Origin: Planctomycetota bacterium
GTDB lineage: Bacteria; Planctomycetota; JAPUJT01
Assembly: GCA_027296055.1 (NCBI GenBank)
Contig: JAPUJT010000030.1
Location: 1 to 42,461 of the forward strand
Direction of reading: 5' to 3'
Length of the DNA: 42,461 nt
Positions 1 through 7,131 of the stretch are shown here, piece by piece. Made by a program: the position numbers and the translations under genes. A model generated the notes under the pieces. That model was given only the letters and a program-made list of their open reading frames with translations, was not told where the DNA came from and ran no database searches. Each line of letters begins with the position of its first letter. Within the stretch, counting starts at the first letter, position 1.

Positions 1-1362
1 CAGCGTACCGGCGGGCGGCAGAGAGGTGAAGGTGAGCCGTATGCTCGATATGCTGAGATCGACGCTGGCCAGGTTGCCGGACCCCACGAGGATGGCCTCG
101 AGCTGATCCGGGCCTTGCACGGTGATGGGGCTGAGAACGACCGGCGCGATCGCCGTTCCCCCGAACGAGTCGGTGCCCGACTGCACGACGGCAGGGGCGG
201 TCAGGTCCGTCAGTGTCCAGTCGAGGTCTCCCAGACTGGCGTACTGCGCACCGAGGCCATCGAAGAGGGTGAATAGCACGGCGGGGATCGGATCACCGGG
301 GCGGACCGCTCCGAGGCTCGCAGGATTCGCCTGGATGTCCACCTCGAAGGGGATCGGCCCGGCAAGGACCGTCGCAGTTCTCGGGGACTGTGACCGGAGT
401 TCGAGCGAGTCGGTCGTACTGTACGAGAGCCCTGTAAACGTCGTGACGGGGGTGGTAGCCGCCAGCGTGAGCACCCCCGAGAGCGTCCCCGCGCCGGCGG
501 CCACATCCAGCGTGATGTCGAAGGGAGGACTCGGAACGATCGGCGCCCCCGTCATGGTGTCCTCGACGGTGACCTCCACATCGAAGAGCGAGTTTACGAG
601 CGTGCCCGAGAGGGGAAGCGCCGTGAAGGTGAGGCCGACGCTGGAGATCTGCAGATCGGCGGTGGCCTGATTGCTCGAGCCGGTCAGGTTTCCGGTGAGC
701 CGATAAAGGTCCTCCACCAAGATCGGGGCGAGCGTGACCATCGCCGTGGACGAACCGCTGAACGGGGCGATCCCCGACTGGACCTGCATCGAGGTCGTCA
801 GGTTCTCCAGACTCCAGGCGAGATCTCCCGAGACCGGGTACAGCGCCCCCAGGCCGTCCAGGAGGTCGAAGTTGACGCCCGGTATGGCGATCCCGGGATA
901 GACCATCCCCAGATCGACCGGCGCGGCCTGGATGTCGATGTCGAAGGGGATCGGGCCGGAGGTGATGTCCATGCTGGCGTTCGGAGAAATCGCTCGAATT
1001 TCCAGGGCGTCGATGCCGCTGTATCCGAGCCCGACGAAACTGATGGTGGAGCCCCCTACGACCTGGGTGAGGACACCGGAGAGGGTGCCCGTCCCCGCCG
1101 CCACGTCGAGAGTGATGTCGATGGGAGGGTTGGGTGAAGCCGGCATCCCCGTCGACGGATCTGTGATCGCCAGACCAACATCGAAGGAGGCGTTGGCCAG
1201 CGTTCCTCCCGGAGGAACGGTCGTGAAGACGAGATCATATCGTTTAGCCCCGCCGCCACCTCCGCCTCCTCCTCCACCGCATCCGAGCAGAAGCGAGAGG
1301 ATGAGACAGCAAGCAATCCACGGCGCCCTTCTAAAGGCTCCCATCTTGATCATCATCATCAT
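1..1362 (-). CDS. Lipoprotein with ~200-residue tandem Ig-like repeats (C-terminal end beyond window)
   Basis: Open on the minus strand from a run of in-frame ATGs (1362, 1359, 1356, 1353, then 1344) to the window edge with no stop; I checked every triplet. The N-terminus is a lipoprotein signal ending in LLLGC (Cys28 from 1362), followed by a run of Gly, a usual flexible linker after lipidation. The rest is a tandem repeat of about 200 residues: the motif ending in GTL recurs near residues 54, 254 and 453 (DNA period 600 and 597 bp). Each unit holds GTLSGVLT, PFDIDIQA-like and DGLGA motifs, resembling bacterial Ig-like repeats of cell-surface proteins. It starts 4 bp after the stop of the lipoprotein gene at 1367-1891, so the two are co-transcribed. 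AAGAGG sits just before the ATG run, so the third or fourth ATG is the likeliest start. A surface or adhesive role is inference. Confidence 0.8.
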   Translation of the reverse strand, partial: MMMMIKMGAFRRAPWIACCLILSLLLGCGGGGGGGGGGAKRYDLVFTTVPPGGTLANASFDVGLAITDPSTGMPASPNPPIDITLDVAAGTGTLSGVLTQVVGGSTISFVGLGYSGIDALEIRAISPNASMDITSGPIPFDIDIQAAPVDLGMVYPGIAIPGVNFDLLDGLGALYPVSGDLAWSLENLTTSMQVQSGIAPFSGSSTAMVTLAPILVEDLYRLTGNLTGSSNQATADLQISSVGLTFTALPLSGTLVNSLFDVEVTVEDTMTGAPIVPSPPFDITLDVAAGAGTLSGVLTLAATTPVTTFTGLSYSTTDSLELRSQSPRTATVLAGPIPFEVDIQANPASLGAVRPGDPIPAVLFTLFDGLGAQYASLGDLDWTLTDLTAPAVVQSGTDSFGGTAIAPVVLSPITVQGPDQLEAILVGSGNLASVDLSISSIRLTFTSLPPAGTL

Positions 1363-1366
1363 CCTC

Positions 1367-1891
1367 TTATTCTCCCATCTCCAGATACCACTCGTCGGCG
1401 ATCTTCACGAACTGGAGCTCCATCTTCCCCAGCGCGCCGCCCACGTCGAAGGAGGCGGTGGACCGGGCGCCATCCTCGGCGAAACTTGCCTGACCCGAAT
1501 CGAGGGCCACCTCGATCTTGTTCCAGAAGGGTTGGATGCTCTTCATACAGAAGAAACGCCACGCCCGGGCCTCGTCACGCTGGTCGAGGTGCGGCTGCCC
1601 TGCCGTGACCGCCTCGCAACGGGCAAGAAAGGGGAGATCTTTGATCTTCCGACCGGCCAGCACGGACCTCAGCACGAGAACGGGCGCTGATCGGTCATGT
1701 TCCCGCCATGACTCCGCTACAAGGGGAACAGGATCGCCAACCGGACCGCCGCTCGGGGCCGAGGCCGTCAGGGCGGCCGGCTCGGCAACTTGCACCGCGG
1801 CCGCCTGCTGGGGCCCTTCACCACACCCCGCGGCGATGCTTGCGGCCAGGAGGAGCACAACCAGGTGGAATCCCGTGCGTGTTCTATTCAT
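1367..1891 (-). CDS. Small lipoprotein of unknown function
   Basis: 174 residues with a lipoprotein signal: basic start, hydrophobic stretch, lipobox IAAGC with Cys23. The mature part is soluble and ends in a DEWYLEM-like strand, a pattern common in NTF2-like or DUF4878-like small secreted proteins; that fold is a guess. It is the upstream partner of the repeat lipoprotein at 1-1362, with a stop-to-start gap of only 4 bp. No strong ribosome-binding site precedes the ATG at 1891. The 160 bp upstream, up to the AHSA1 gene, hold no other gene; I see only an AT-rich stretch (1940-1955) that might carry a promoter. Function not recognised. Confidence 0.75.
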   Translation of the reverse strand: MNRTRTGFHLVVLLLAASIAAGCGEGPQQAAAVQVAEPAALTASAPSGGPVGDPVPLVAESWREHDRSAPVLVLRSVLAGRKIKDLPFLARCEAVTAGQPHLDQRDEARAWRFFCMKSIQPFWNKIEVALDSGQASFAEDGARSTASFDVGGALGKMELQFVKIADEWYLEMGE

Positions 1892-2051
1892 GGCAGGTGG
1901 ACCCCCAATACGATTTCTCGAGATTTTGGAGATACTTGAATTGTCACATTACATAGGACGAACCGGCCCGGCAAAACAATTCGATATCTGCTCGGCCGCT
2001 GGAGGCAGCTCGGCGCGAGCCCACTCGAAGAGATCCGGTCGGGGGCGAGGA

Positions 2052-2456
2052 CTATTCCAGGATCTTGCTCAGGAGGTCGAATGTGTTGTTCCAGCCACGC
2101 ACGTGCTCAGAGCGCGCTTGTGTCCCCGGTACGCCCTCGTGGATGAAGACGACCTCGGTCTTCTCACCCTGGGGGCTGAACTCCACCGTGACCAGCTCCC
2201 CCGGGGAGTCATAGCCCATCGGCGCCTGCCAGGTCACCGTGTAGACCAGCCGGTCTGGAGGAGCAATTTCCAGGTACGTTCCCGAGAACGCCATTCGGCT
2301 TCCATTGGACCCGGCCGTCTCTATACGGTAATGGCCCCCCTCGCGAAGGTCCACTTCGGCCGTGACGTCCTTCCCCAGGGTGCCCCACGCCCAAGCGGCG
2401 AGCTTCTCGGGAGTCGTCCAGGCGCGAAACACCGCCTCCACCGAAGCATCGAACAC
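2052..2456 (-). CDS. AHSA1/SRPBCC-domain protein with damaged or unusual start
   Basis: 134 residues from a GTG at 2456. The sequence is a typical AHSA1-like SRPBCC domain: VFRAWTTPEKL near the start, a GGHYR strand, FSGTYLEI, LVYTVTW and the C-terminal helix WNNTFDLL. Such proteins bind hydrophobic ligands in a helix-grip fold; many are stress or regulator-linked genes of unknown ligand. The family's first strand (EIRIERVFDAS) is encoded upstream of the GTG, but no ATG, GTG or TTG lies in frame between it and the TAA at 2517-2519, which ends the preceding gene in the same frame. A GTG at 2491 would give a normal family N-terminus (MTKQDAEIRIE) if one base were missing near 2485-2489. It may therefore be frameshifted, use a rare start such as ATC, or contain an assembly error. 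Confidence 0.7.
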   Translation of the reverse strand: MFDASVEAVFRAWTTPEKLAAWAWGTLGKDVTAEVDLREGGHYRIETAGSNGSRMAFSGTYLEIAPPDRLVYTVTWQAPMGYDSPGELVTVEFSPQGEKTEVVFIHEGVPGTQARSEHVRGWNNTFDLLSKILE

Positions 2457-2516
2457 CCGCTCGATGCGGATCTCAGCGTCCTGCTTGTCACGCTGTTGTG
2501 CGATCCGAGTCCACCC

Positions 2517-4943
2517 TTACGGATGCGTGGCGTACCCGATCCCGCCGCCGGACGAGCCTTCCGCGTCGTACCACAGCTCGGACGGGGCGATCGAATCCCA
2601 CGTAGCGAGGAAAATAACGTTGTCGTCCCAGTCGCCCGGCGCTCCGACCGTGAGAGTCGGGACGGGGAGCCCGGTGGCGTCCTGATACTTCATCCAGGTG
2701 ATTCCCCCGTCGTTGGAGACGGCGTAGCCGACCTCCTCGCGGTTCATCCCCATCACCGAGAGACCACCATTGTAGAGCATTCGGAAGGTCGGGAACCCGT
2801 CCTCGATCACCCGCGCCACTCCCACCCCAGGGTTGTCGAACGAAGCGGGGTTCGAGTCGGGGATCATGATGGGGTTAGTCGCCCACCTCGTCCAGGTCAC
2901 ACCGTCTGTCGAGGCGGCATAGCCGATCTGGACCACTCCGCCGGGGGCGAAGACGTCGACGCCGGTGTACCACATGTTGAAGGTGCCCCCATCCTCCACG
3001 ACGCAGGGGAAGGCGGTCGCCCCCGCATCCCAGCTCCCCGGCGCTCCCAGGCCCAGGACGGGGTTCGTCGGCTCCTTCGTCCAGGTTACACGGTCTGTCG
3101 ACGTAGCGAGACCAACCTGGGGGACTCCGGCGACATCCTCCCCCACGTAGTACATCATGTACGTGCTCGTCGTCGAGTCGTAGAGGACGCAGGGCCCGGA
3201 GATGAAGGTATCATCCCAGGAACCCGACGCCCCGGGGACGAGGACCGGGTTGCTCGCATCCTTGACCCAGGTCACGCCGTCGGAAGAGCTGGCGTAGCCG
3301 AGCGAGCTGCCGTTCACGCCCTGCTCTTCCCCCGCGAACCACATCCCGTAGTTCGGGAATCCGCTGGCCGGGCTGAGGACAGCGGGGTCGAACACGAAAT
3401 CGTCGTCCCAGGCGGGACCCGGAGACGGGTTCAGGACCGGGTTGCCAGGGAATTTGACCCAGCCTTCCTGGATGGTAAGCACGGCCGCGCTCGGAGTCCC
3501 GAGAAGGGCTCCACCCGTCGGGTTGGAGAGCGTCAAGTTCAGGTCCTCGTTCCCTTCCGCAAGGACGTCATCCGTGATGGTGACGGTGAAGGTCTTGTCG
3601 GCCGTATCGGTGTCCGCCCAGCTCAGCGTCCCCAACGCCGCCGTGTAATCGGAGGCCGCCAGGGCGGTTCCATCGCTCGTGGCGTAGTCGACGGTGACCG
3701 CACCCGCGCTCCCGCCCGTGCGACTCACGGTGATGACCCACGGATCGGAGTAGGCGCCAGCGAGGTAGGTCGCTGTGCTGAACTGAAGGTCCCCAGCGCT
3801 CGGCCCGTCGTTGTCGACGATCGTGAGCGTCGCCATGCTCTGCGTCCCCAGGGCCACTCCTCCCAGAGGATTGCTGAGGGTCAGATCGACGGTCTCGTCT
3901 CCCTCCATCACGACATCGTCAATGATGGCAACGGTGAAGAACTTGTCGGCCACATCCGCGTCGAGCCAGTTGAGCGTCCCTGAGGTTGCGTTGTAGTCCA
4001 TCCCCGCGGTCGCCGTGTTGTCAGCGGTGCGGTAGTCGACGCTCACCGCCCCGGTGCTCCCGCCGGTGCGGCTCACCGTGATGTCGATCGTTCCACCGCC
4101 CTCGATGACGCTGAAGGTAGTAGATATCAACTGGACGGCGCCGGCAGGGGGAGTGTCATTGTCGGCAATGCCGATGTCCGCCGTGATGGGCGAGCCGAGC
4201 GTGGCTCCACCGCCGGCGTTACTGAGCGTGAGATTGATCGTCTCGTCGCCCTCGACATCTCCATCGTCGATGATCGTGACGTTGAAGCTCTTGTTGGTCG
4301 AGTCCCCCGCGAGCCAGTTCAGTGTCCCCATGGCGGGGGTGTAGTCGCCCGGGGCCACTGCCGAGCCATCGCTCGTCGCGTAATCCACGCTGACGGCGTT
4401 CCCGACTCCTCCCACACGCGTGACATTGATGGCAATCATCCCGCCCGCCTCGCCGATGCCATAGGAGGCGGCGCTGAACTGCAGTGTCCCGGCGACATCG
4501 TCGTCTGTGATCGTGAGGACCGCAGTGGCCTGCGGCCCCAGGTTGGCGCCTGTCGGGCCACTGAGGGTCAGGTTGACCGTCTCATCCGCCTCCACGGACA
4601 TGTCGTCCATGATGGTCACGGTGAACGTCTTGTCCGCCAGATCCAGGTCCGCCCAGTTCAGGGTCCCGGAGGAAGCCGTATAGTCCGACCCAGCCGTCGC
4701 CGTGCCGTTGCTTGTCGCGTAGGCGACGCTCACAGCGCCGGCCGAGGGCCCGCTTCGGCTGGCGGTGATGGTCATGCTCCCCCCCCCCTCGGCAATCGTA
4801 TACGTCCCGGACGATAGCTGGAGAAGCGAAACGGCCGGCGCCTTCTTCTTACTGCTGCTGCCGCCGCCGCATCCGGACAGGGAGATCGCGAGGGCAAGGG
4901 CGAATAATGAAATCGACCTGACGTGAAGATGATTCCAGAGCAT
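2517..4943 (-). CDS. Lipoprotein with four Calx-beta domains and a GH43/GH130-like propeller
   Basis: 808 residues. ATG at 4943 has a perfect AGGAGG (4949-4954) five bases upstream, better placed than the TTG at 4946. Lipobox LSGC (Cys25) is followed by a Gly/Ser/Lys linker. Four Calx-beta domains follow at about residues 37-148, 149-264, 265-380 and 381-488, each with the SVDYATSDGTA and LNW-ADKTFTV-type strands and acidic DDD loops that bind calcium in this family. The last ~320 residues repeat units such as GSWDD, GYASSSDGVTW and NPVL, typical of five-bladed beta-propeller glycosidase-like proteins (GH43/GH117/GH130 class). I cannot place the catalytic acids, so enzyme activity is uncertain; sugar binding or hydrolysis at the cell surface is the inference. 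The stop TAA is followed in the same frame by the AHSA1 gene. Confidence 0.85.
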   Translation of the reverse strand: MLWNHLHVRSISLFALALAISLSGCGGGSSSKKKAPAVSLLQLSSGTYTIAEGGGSMTITASRSGPSAGAVSVAYATSNGTATAGSDYTASSGTLNWADLDLADKTFTVTIMDDMSVEADETVNLTLSGPTGANLGPQATAVLTITDDDVAGTLQFSAASYGIGEAGGMIAINVTRVGGVGNAVSVDYATSDGSAVAPGDYTPAMGTLNWLAGDSTNKSFNVTIIDDGDVEGDETINLTLSNAGGGATLGSPITADIGIADNDTPPAGAVQLISTTFSVIEGGGTIDITVSRTGGSTGAVSVDYRTADNTATAGMDYNATSGTLNWLDADVADKFFTVAIIDDVVMEGDETVDLTLSNPLGGVALGTQSMATLTIVDNDGPSAGDLQFSTATYLAGAYSDPWVITVSRTGGSAGAVTVDYATSDGTALAASDYTAALGTLSWADTDTADKTFTVTITDDVLAEGNEDLNLTLSNPTGGALLGTPSAAVLTIQEGWVKFPGNPVLNPSPGPAWDDDFVFDPAVLSPASGFPNYGMWFAGEEQGVNGSSLGYASSSDGVTWVKDASNPVLVPGASGSWDDTFISGPCVLYDSTTSTYMMYYVGEDVAGVPQVGLATSTDRVTWTKEPTNPVLGLGAPGSWDAGATAFPCVVEDGGTFNMWYTGVDVFAPGGVVQIGYAASTDGVTWTRWATNPIMIPDSNPASFDNPGVGVARVIEDGFPTFRMLYNGGLSVMGMNREEVGYAVSNDGGITWMKYQDATGLPVPTLTVGAPGDWDDNVIFLATWDSIAPSELWYDAEGSSGGGIGYATHP

Positions 4944-5131
4944 CAATGCCTCCTATGGATGTGAAAACATGGATAAGGGACCGTTACGGCGTGAAGTTAC
5001 TTGGCCCGATTGTAGCAGTCAGGCCGCTTCCTCGAAGCGGTGCTCGATCACGCCCATCAGATCGGGCCCCCCGTGTGATCGAAGCTTCGGCGGGTCAGTA
5101 TATCGTACAAATCGGATACGTCTAGGCCTGC

Positions 5132-5908
5132 TTATCGATGAGACGTCAGGACCTCGTTCAACCCTTCGGATAGAAACTGCCGACTCTCTGTCACGGCCGA
5201 TTCCATCGCTCGAGCCAGTTCGAGGCCAGGGAACTCGCTGTGCTGGTCATCTTCGGGGTTCCAGCCAGGGACTTCAATCGTTTCTGCCCGTTTGAGACCA
5301 GGCAACTCGCTGTGCTGATGGCCATCTCCGCGGTAAAAGCCGTGGACATGAGTCCTTTCCTTTCCGCCCTTCCAGGTCCTTCTGACGGCAACATAATCCC
5401 CAGGTCTGTACGACACGGTGAGAGGAAAAGAGATCTGACGCACCTGGACGGAGTCACTCGTCATGTCCATCAGAAAGAACCGCCCCGAACCCAGATCGTA
5501 TTCCCCCCCGGCAAGCAAGAACTTCTCGCTCCCTTCGTGGCTCGTCGCCTCGTACCGGAGCGATAGCGGCCTCCACATGTTAGACAGTTCCTGTTCCACT
5601 ACGACGGTCCCCTCAGCTTCCCTGCTCACTCGAGCGTGTCCGTAGAGGTTCACGTTACCGGGATTTCCCTTCACCCGGACAAAGTACTTCCACCCTTCGA
5701 ATTCTCCCTTGGCGATTCCAGCGAGTCCAGAGAGATAGGCCACACCTTCCGCGCGTTCAATGAGAGTTCCGGCGATAAAGTGACCCTCTACAGGCTCTCC
5801 CGGCCTCCAACCTGCGGTGGTCGTGAACCTCCGGGGCAGTGAGCATCCGACACCGACCACCATCAGGATGAGGTAGAGCGCCAGACGTTGGCGGCGACTG
5901 CATGTCAA
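5132..5908 (-). CDS. Lipoprotein of unknown function
   Basis: 258 residues from a TTG at 5908; the in-frame TGA at 5939-5941 leaves no other standard start that keeps the signal peptide. The signal ends in VGVGC (Cys22). The body is predicted beta-rich and its C-terminal third contains a partial internal duplication: HSELPGL and HSEFPGL are 24 residues apart, matched by near-identical DNA around 5222-5250 and 5296-5324. The 190 bp separating it from the Calx-beta gene contains a small perfect hairpin (5024-5040) without a T-run. No family recognised. Confidence 0.65.
   Translation of the reverse strand: MTCSRRQRLALYLILMVVGVGCSLPRRFTTTAGWRPGEPVEGHFIAGTLIERAEGVAYLSGLAGIAKGEFEGWKYFVRVKGNPGNVNLYGHARVSREAEGTVVVEQELSNMWRPLSLRYEATSHEGSEKFLLAGGEYDLGSGRFFLMDMTSDSVQVRQISFPLTVSYRPGDYVAVRRTWKGGKERTHVHGFYRGDGHQHSELPGLKRAETIEVPGWNPEDDQHSEFPGLELARAMESAVTESRQFLSEGLNEVLTSHR
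5219..5325. repeat. Imperfect 72-bp-period direct repeat inside lipoprotein gene
   Basis: The segment ggaactcgctgtgctg (about 5229-5244) recurs as ggcaactcgctgtgctg (about 5302-5318), with similar flanks. It duplicates a QHSE-PGL segment in the C-terminus of the lipoprotein at 5132-5908. Confidence 0.6.
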
Positions 5909-5975
5909 TCGAGTGTGCGTGCTGATAGTTGCCTCGCCTCAACCTGACCAATTCGAGGCTGGAAGTGAGAGCCGC

Positions 5976-6644
5976 CTACCTGCGGACGGCCGTGAAGCGG
6001 CCATCCAGCAGCTCGATGGCGTAGTCAGGGTCCGCGGAATCCGACTTGTAGGCGCGGCCGGAAAACGTTCCGCTCGTGTAGCCTCCCGCCTCGGACACAA
6101 ACGTCTTCACCTCGAGCAATACGCTCTCGGGACGCGAGCGATCCGAGTGGTAATGCTTGGTGCCGGCGAGCCCGGCGGCACCCGACGGATCGACACGTTT
6201 CACGACGATGGTGAGACCGGACGCACCCGGCCGTATGTCGTGCGGCTGTTCATCCAGGTCCCAGATCACGCTCACTTCCCATCCTGGCGGATTCGAGGCA
6301 TCCAGCGAGATCTTCGTGTGTTCCCATTCCGACTCGTAGGTATGCACGGCGTCGGTGAACGAGATATCTACACCGTCGATGTTCACGAAGCCCATAGTCC
6401 TCCTGTCGTCATCGACCATTCCCGGCGCGCCATCGGGCACCTGCCCATCCGAACAGACCACCACGAGGAGCACGAGAAACGCCAGCGCCCCGAGGCCACC
6501 ATACGTCCATCGCTGGCGCACCTTCGGACTCGCTTTATCCCAGGCCGTACGCACACGATCGACGATCTCCACGATGAACTCTTTCGGCCTGCCGTCGCCC
6601 GGTTCGCGGCTCTCCCCCTTGCCTGACGGTTTCTCAGGTGGCAT
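5976..6644 (-). CDS. Single-pass membrane-anchored protein, unknown function
   Basis: 222 residues. ATG at 6644 is chosen because GGAGG lies about 8 bases upstream; the frame stays open further, into the tRNA-His gene, which is not credible as coding. The first ~40 residues are charged and cytoplasmic (PPEKPSGKGESREPG), then a hydrophobic segment at about 44-63 (LGALAFLVLLVVV) anchors the protein, leaving about 155 residues outside. The outer part is rich in short beta-strand motifs (WEVSVIWDLDE, GLTIVVKRV, SGTFSGRAY). It lies 67 bp downstream of the gene at 5132-5908 in genome order but upstream of it in transcription. No family recognised. Confidence 0.65.
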   Translation of the reverse strand: MPPEKPSGKGESREPGDGRPKEFIVEIVDRVRTAWDKASPKVRQRWTYGGLGALAFLVLLVVVCSDGQVPDGAPGMVDDDRRTMGFVNIDGVDISFTDAVHTYESEWEHTKISLDASNPPGWEVSVIWDLDEQPHDIRPGASGLTIVVKRVDPSGAAGLAGTKHYHSDRSRPESVLLEVKTFVSEAGGYTSGTFSGRAYKSDSADPDYAIELLDGRFTAVRR

Positions 6645-6773
6645 CACCGGCCCTCCATCTTCGCTCGTTCGTCTTATCCGTACATCCAGGCTCGAAGGCC
6701 ACAAACCTAGCACGACGATGTCGGTCAGATCAAGCCGATCTCGAGGCGAGAGCCTTTGGCGTGGTGCGGGTAT

Positions 6774-6851
6774 TGGGGTGAGAGACGGGAATCGAACCCG
6801 CGACCCCCAGGGCCACAACCTGGTGCTCTAACCGACTGAGCTACTCCCACC
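6774..6851 (-). tRNA. tRNA-His (anticodon GTG)
   Basis: Read on the minus strand, all four arms fold: 7-bp acceptor GTGGGAG/CTCTCAC with one G-U pair, D-arm GCTC/GAGC, anticodon stem CCAGG/CCTGG with loop TTGTGGC (anticodon GTG), and T-arm with GTTCGATTC. The base before the acceptor is an encoded G (position -1, 6851) and the discriminator is C73, the pair that marks histidine tRNAs. CCA is encoded (6774-6776). Confidence 0.97.
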
Positions 6852-6885
6852 CTAGAAAGGCAATCCAAAGAGCAGTGGCGGCACC

Positions 6886-6894
6886 ATTATAGCA
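6886..6894 (-). promoter_or_regulatory. Extended -10 promoter for tRNA-His
   Basis: TGCTATAAT on the minus strand is a perfect TATAAT with the TGn extension. Transcription would begin near 6879, about 28 bp before the mature 5' end of the tRNA. No good -35 element is present, which fits an extended -10 promoter. Confidence 0.6.
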
Positions 6895-6954
6895 CGATTT
6901 CCGGCGGTGTTTTCCGAGCACCGACCCCTCGGTGATAAATTCTCATGTAACGAG

Positions 6955-6986
6955 AAAAGGCCCCGCCACCGGAATGTGGCGGGGCC
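6955..6986 (-). terminator. Rho-independent terminator of the candidate selenoprotein gene
   Basis: Perfect 11-bp stem GGCCCCGCCAC / GTGGCGGGGCC (6959-6969 with 6976-6986), 6-base loop, followed on the minus strand by TTTT. It lies 143 bp after the UGA at 7129 but only 28 bp after the TAG at 7015-7017, the spacing expected if translation really ends at the TAG. Confidence 0.85.
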
Positions 6987-7014
6987 TCGGGTTCGTCAAA
7001 ACGTTAGCGACTTC

Positions 7015-7131
7015 CTACTGCCACTCTCCTGCGAACGGGCCGAGGAAGATGACTTCGTGGACGAGGCGAACCTGGGTCTCCGTCTCTTCGCCTACTCTCA
7101 CGGAGTAGGTGCTGGGAGCTTCGCCCCCTCA
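7015..7131 (-). other. Putative selenocysteine (UGA) and 37-codon C-terminal extension
   Basis: The gene at 7129-8184 ends in MGGGC then UGA (7129-7131). The same frame continues without a stop for 37 codons to TAG at 7015-7017. By hand count, GC at codon positions 1, 2 and 3 of this stretch is about 70, 46 and 76 percent, the order expected of coding DNA in a GC-rich genome. The peptide has alternating beta-strand character (YSVRVGEE, TQVRLVHEVIFLG). A hairpin that fits the bacterial SECIS description lies at 7091-7109, and the terminator follows the TAG closely. Reading UGA as selenocysteine gives a Cys-Sec pair flanked by glycines (GGGC-U-GG), a plausible redox site or metal ligand. Alternatives: nonsense mutation or sequencing error. 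Confidence 0.6.
7091..7109 (-). promoter_or_regulatory. Candidate bacterial SECIS element
   Basis: On the mRNA, CCUACUC pairs perfectly with GAGUAGG (7 bp) around a CGUGA loop. The loop begins 26 nt after the UGA, and its second base is G. Published bacterial SECIS models call for an apical loop roughly 16-37 nt downstream of UGA with a G in the first two loop positions; this hairpin meets both. A second, shorter hairpin (GGGGGC-GAA-GCUCCC, 7114-7128) sits directly after the UGA. Confidence 0.55.

Noticed and set aside
1518..3983. 821-codon open frame on the plus strand
   Set aside because: Antisense to three well-supported minus-strand genes (a lipoprotein, the AHSA1 domain and the Calx-beta protein); its composition is Arg/Gly/Pro-rich and unlike a folded protein.
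5024..5040. Perfect 7-bp hairpin CCGCTTC/GAAGCGG after the lipoprotein gene
   Set aside because: No T-run on either strand, so it is not called a terminator.
6645..6818. N-terminal extension of the membrane-anchored protein
   Set aside because: It would run into the tRNA-His gene; ATG 6644 has its own GGAGG.
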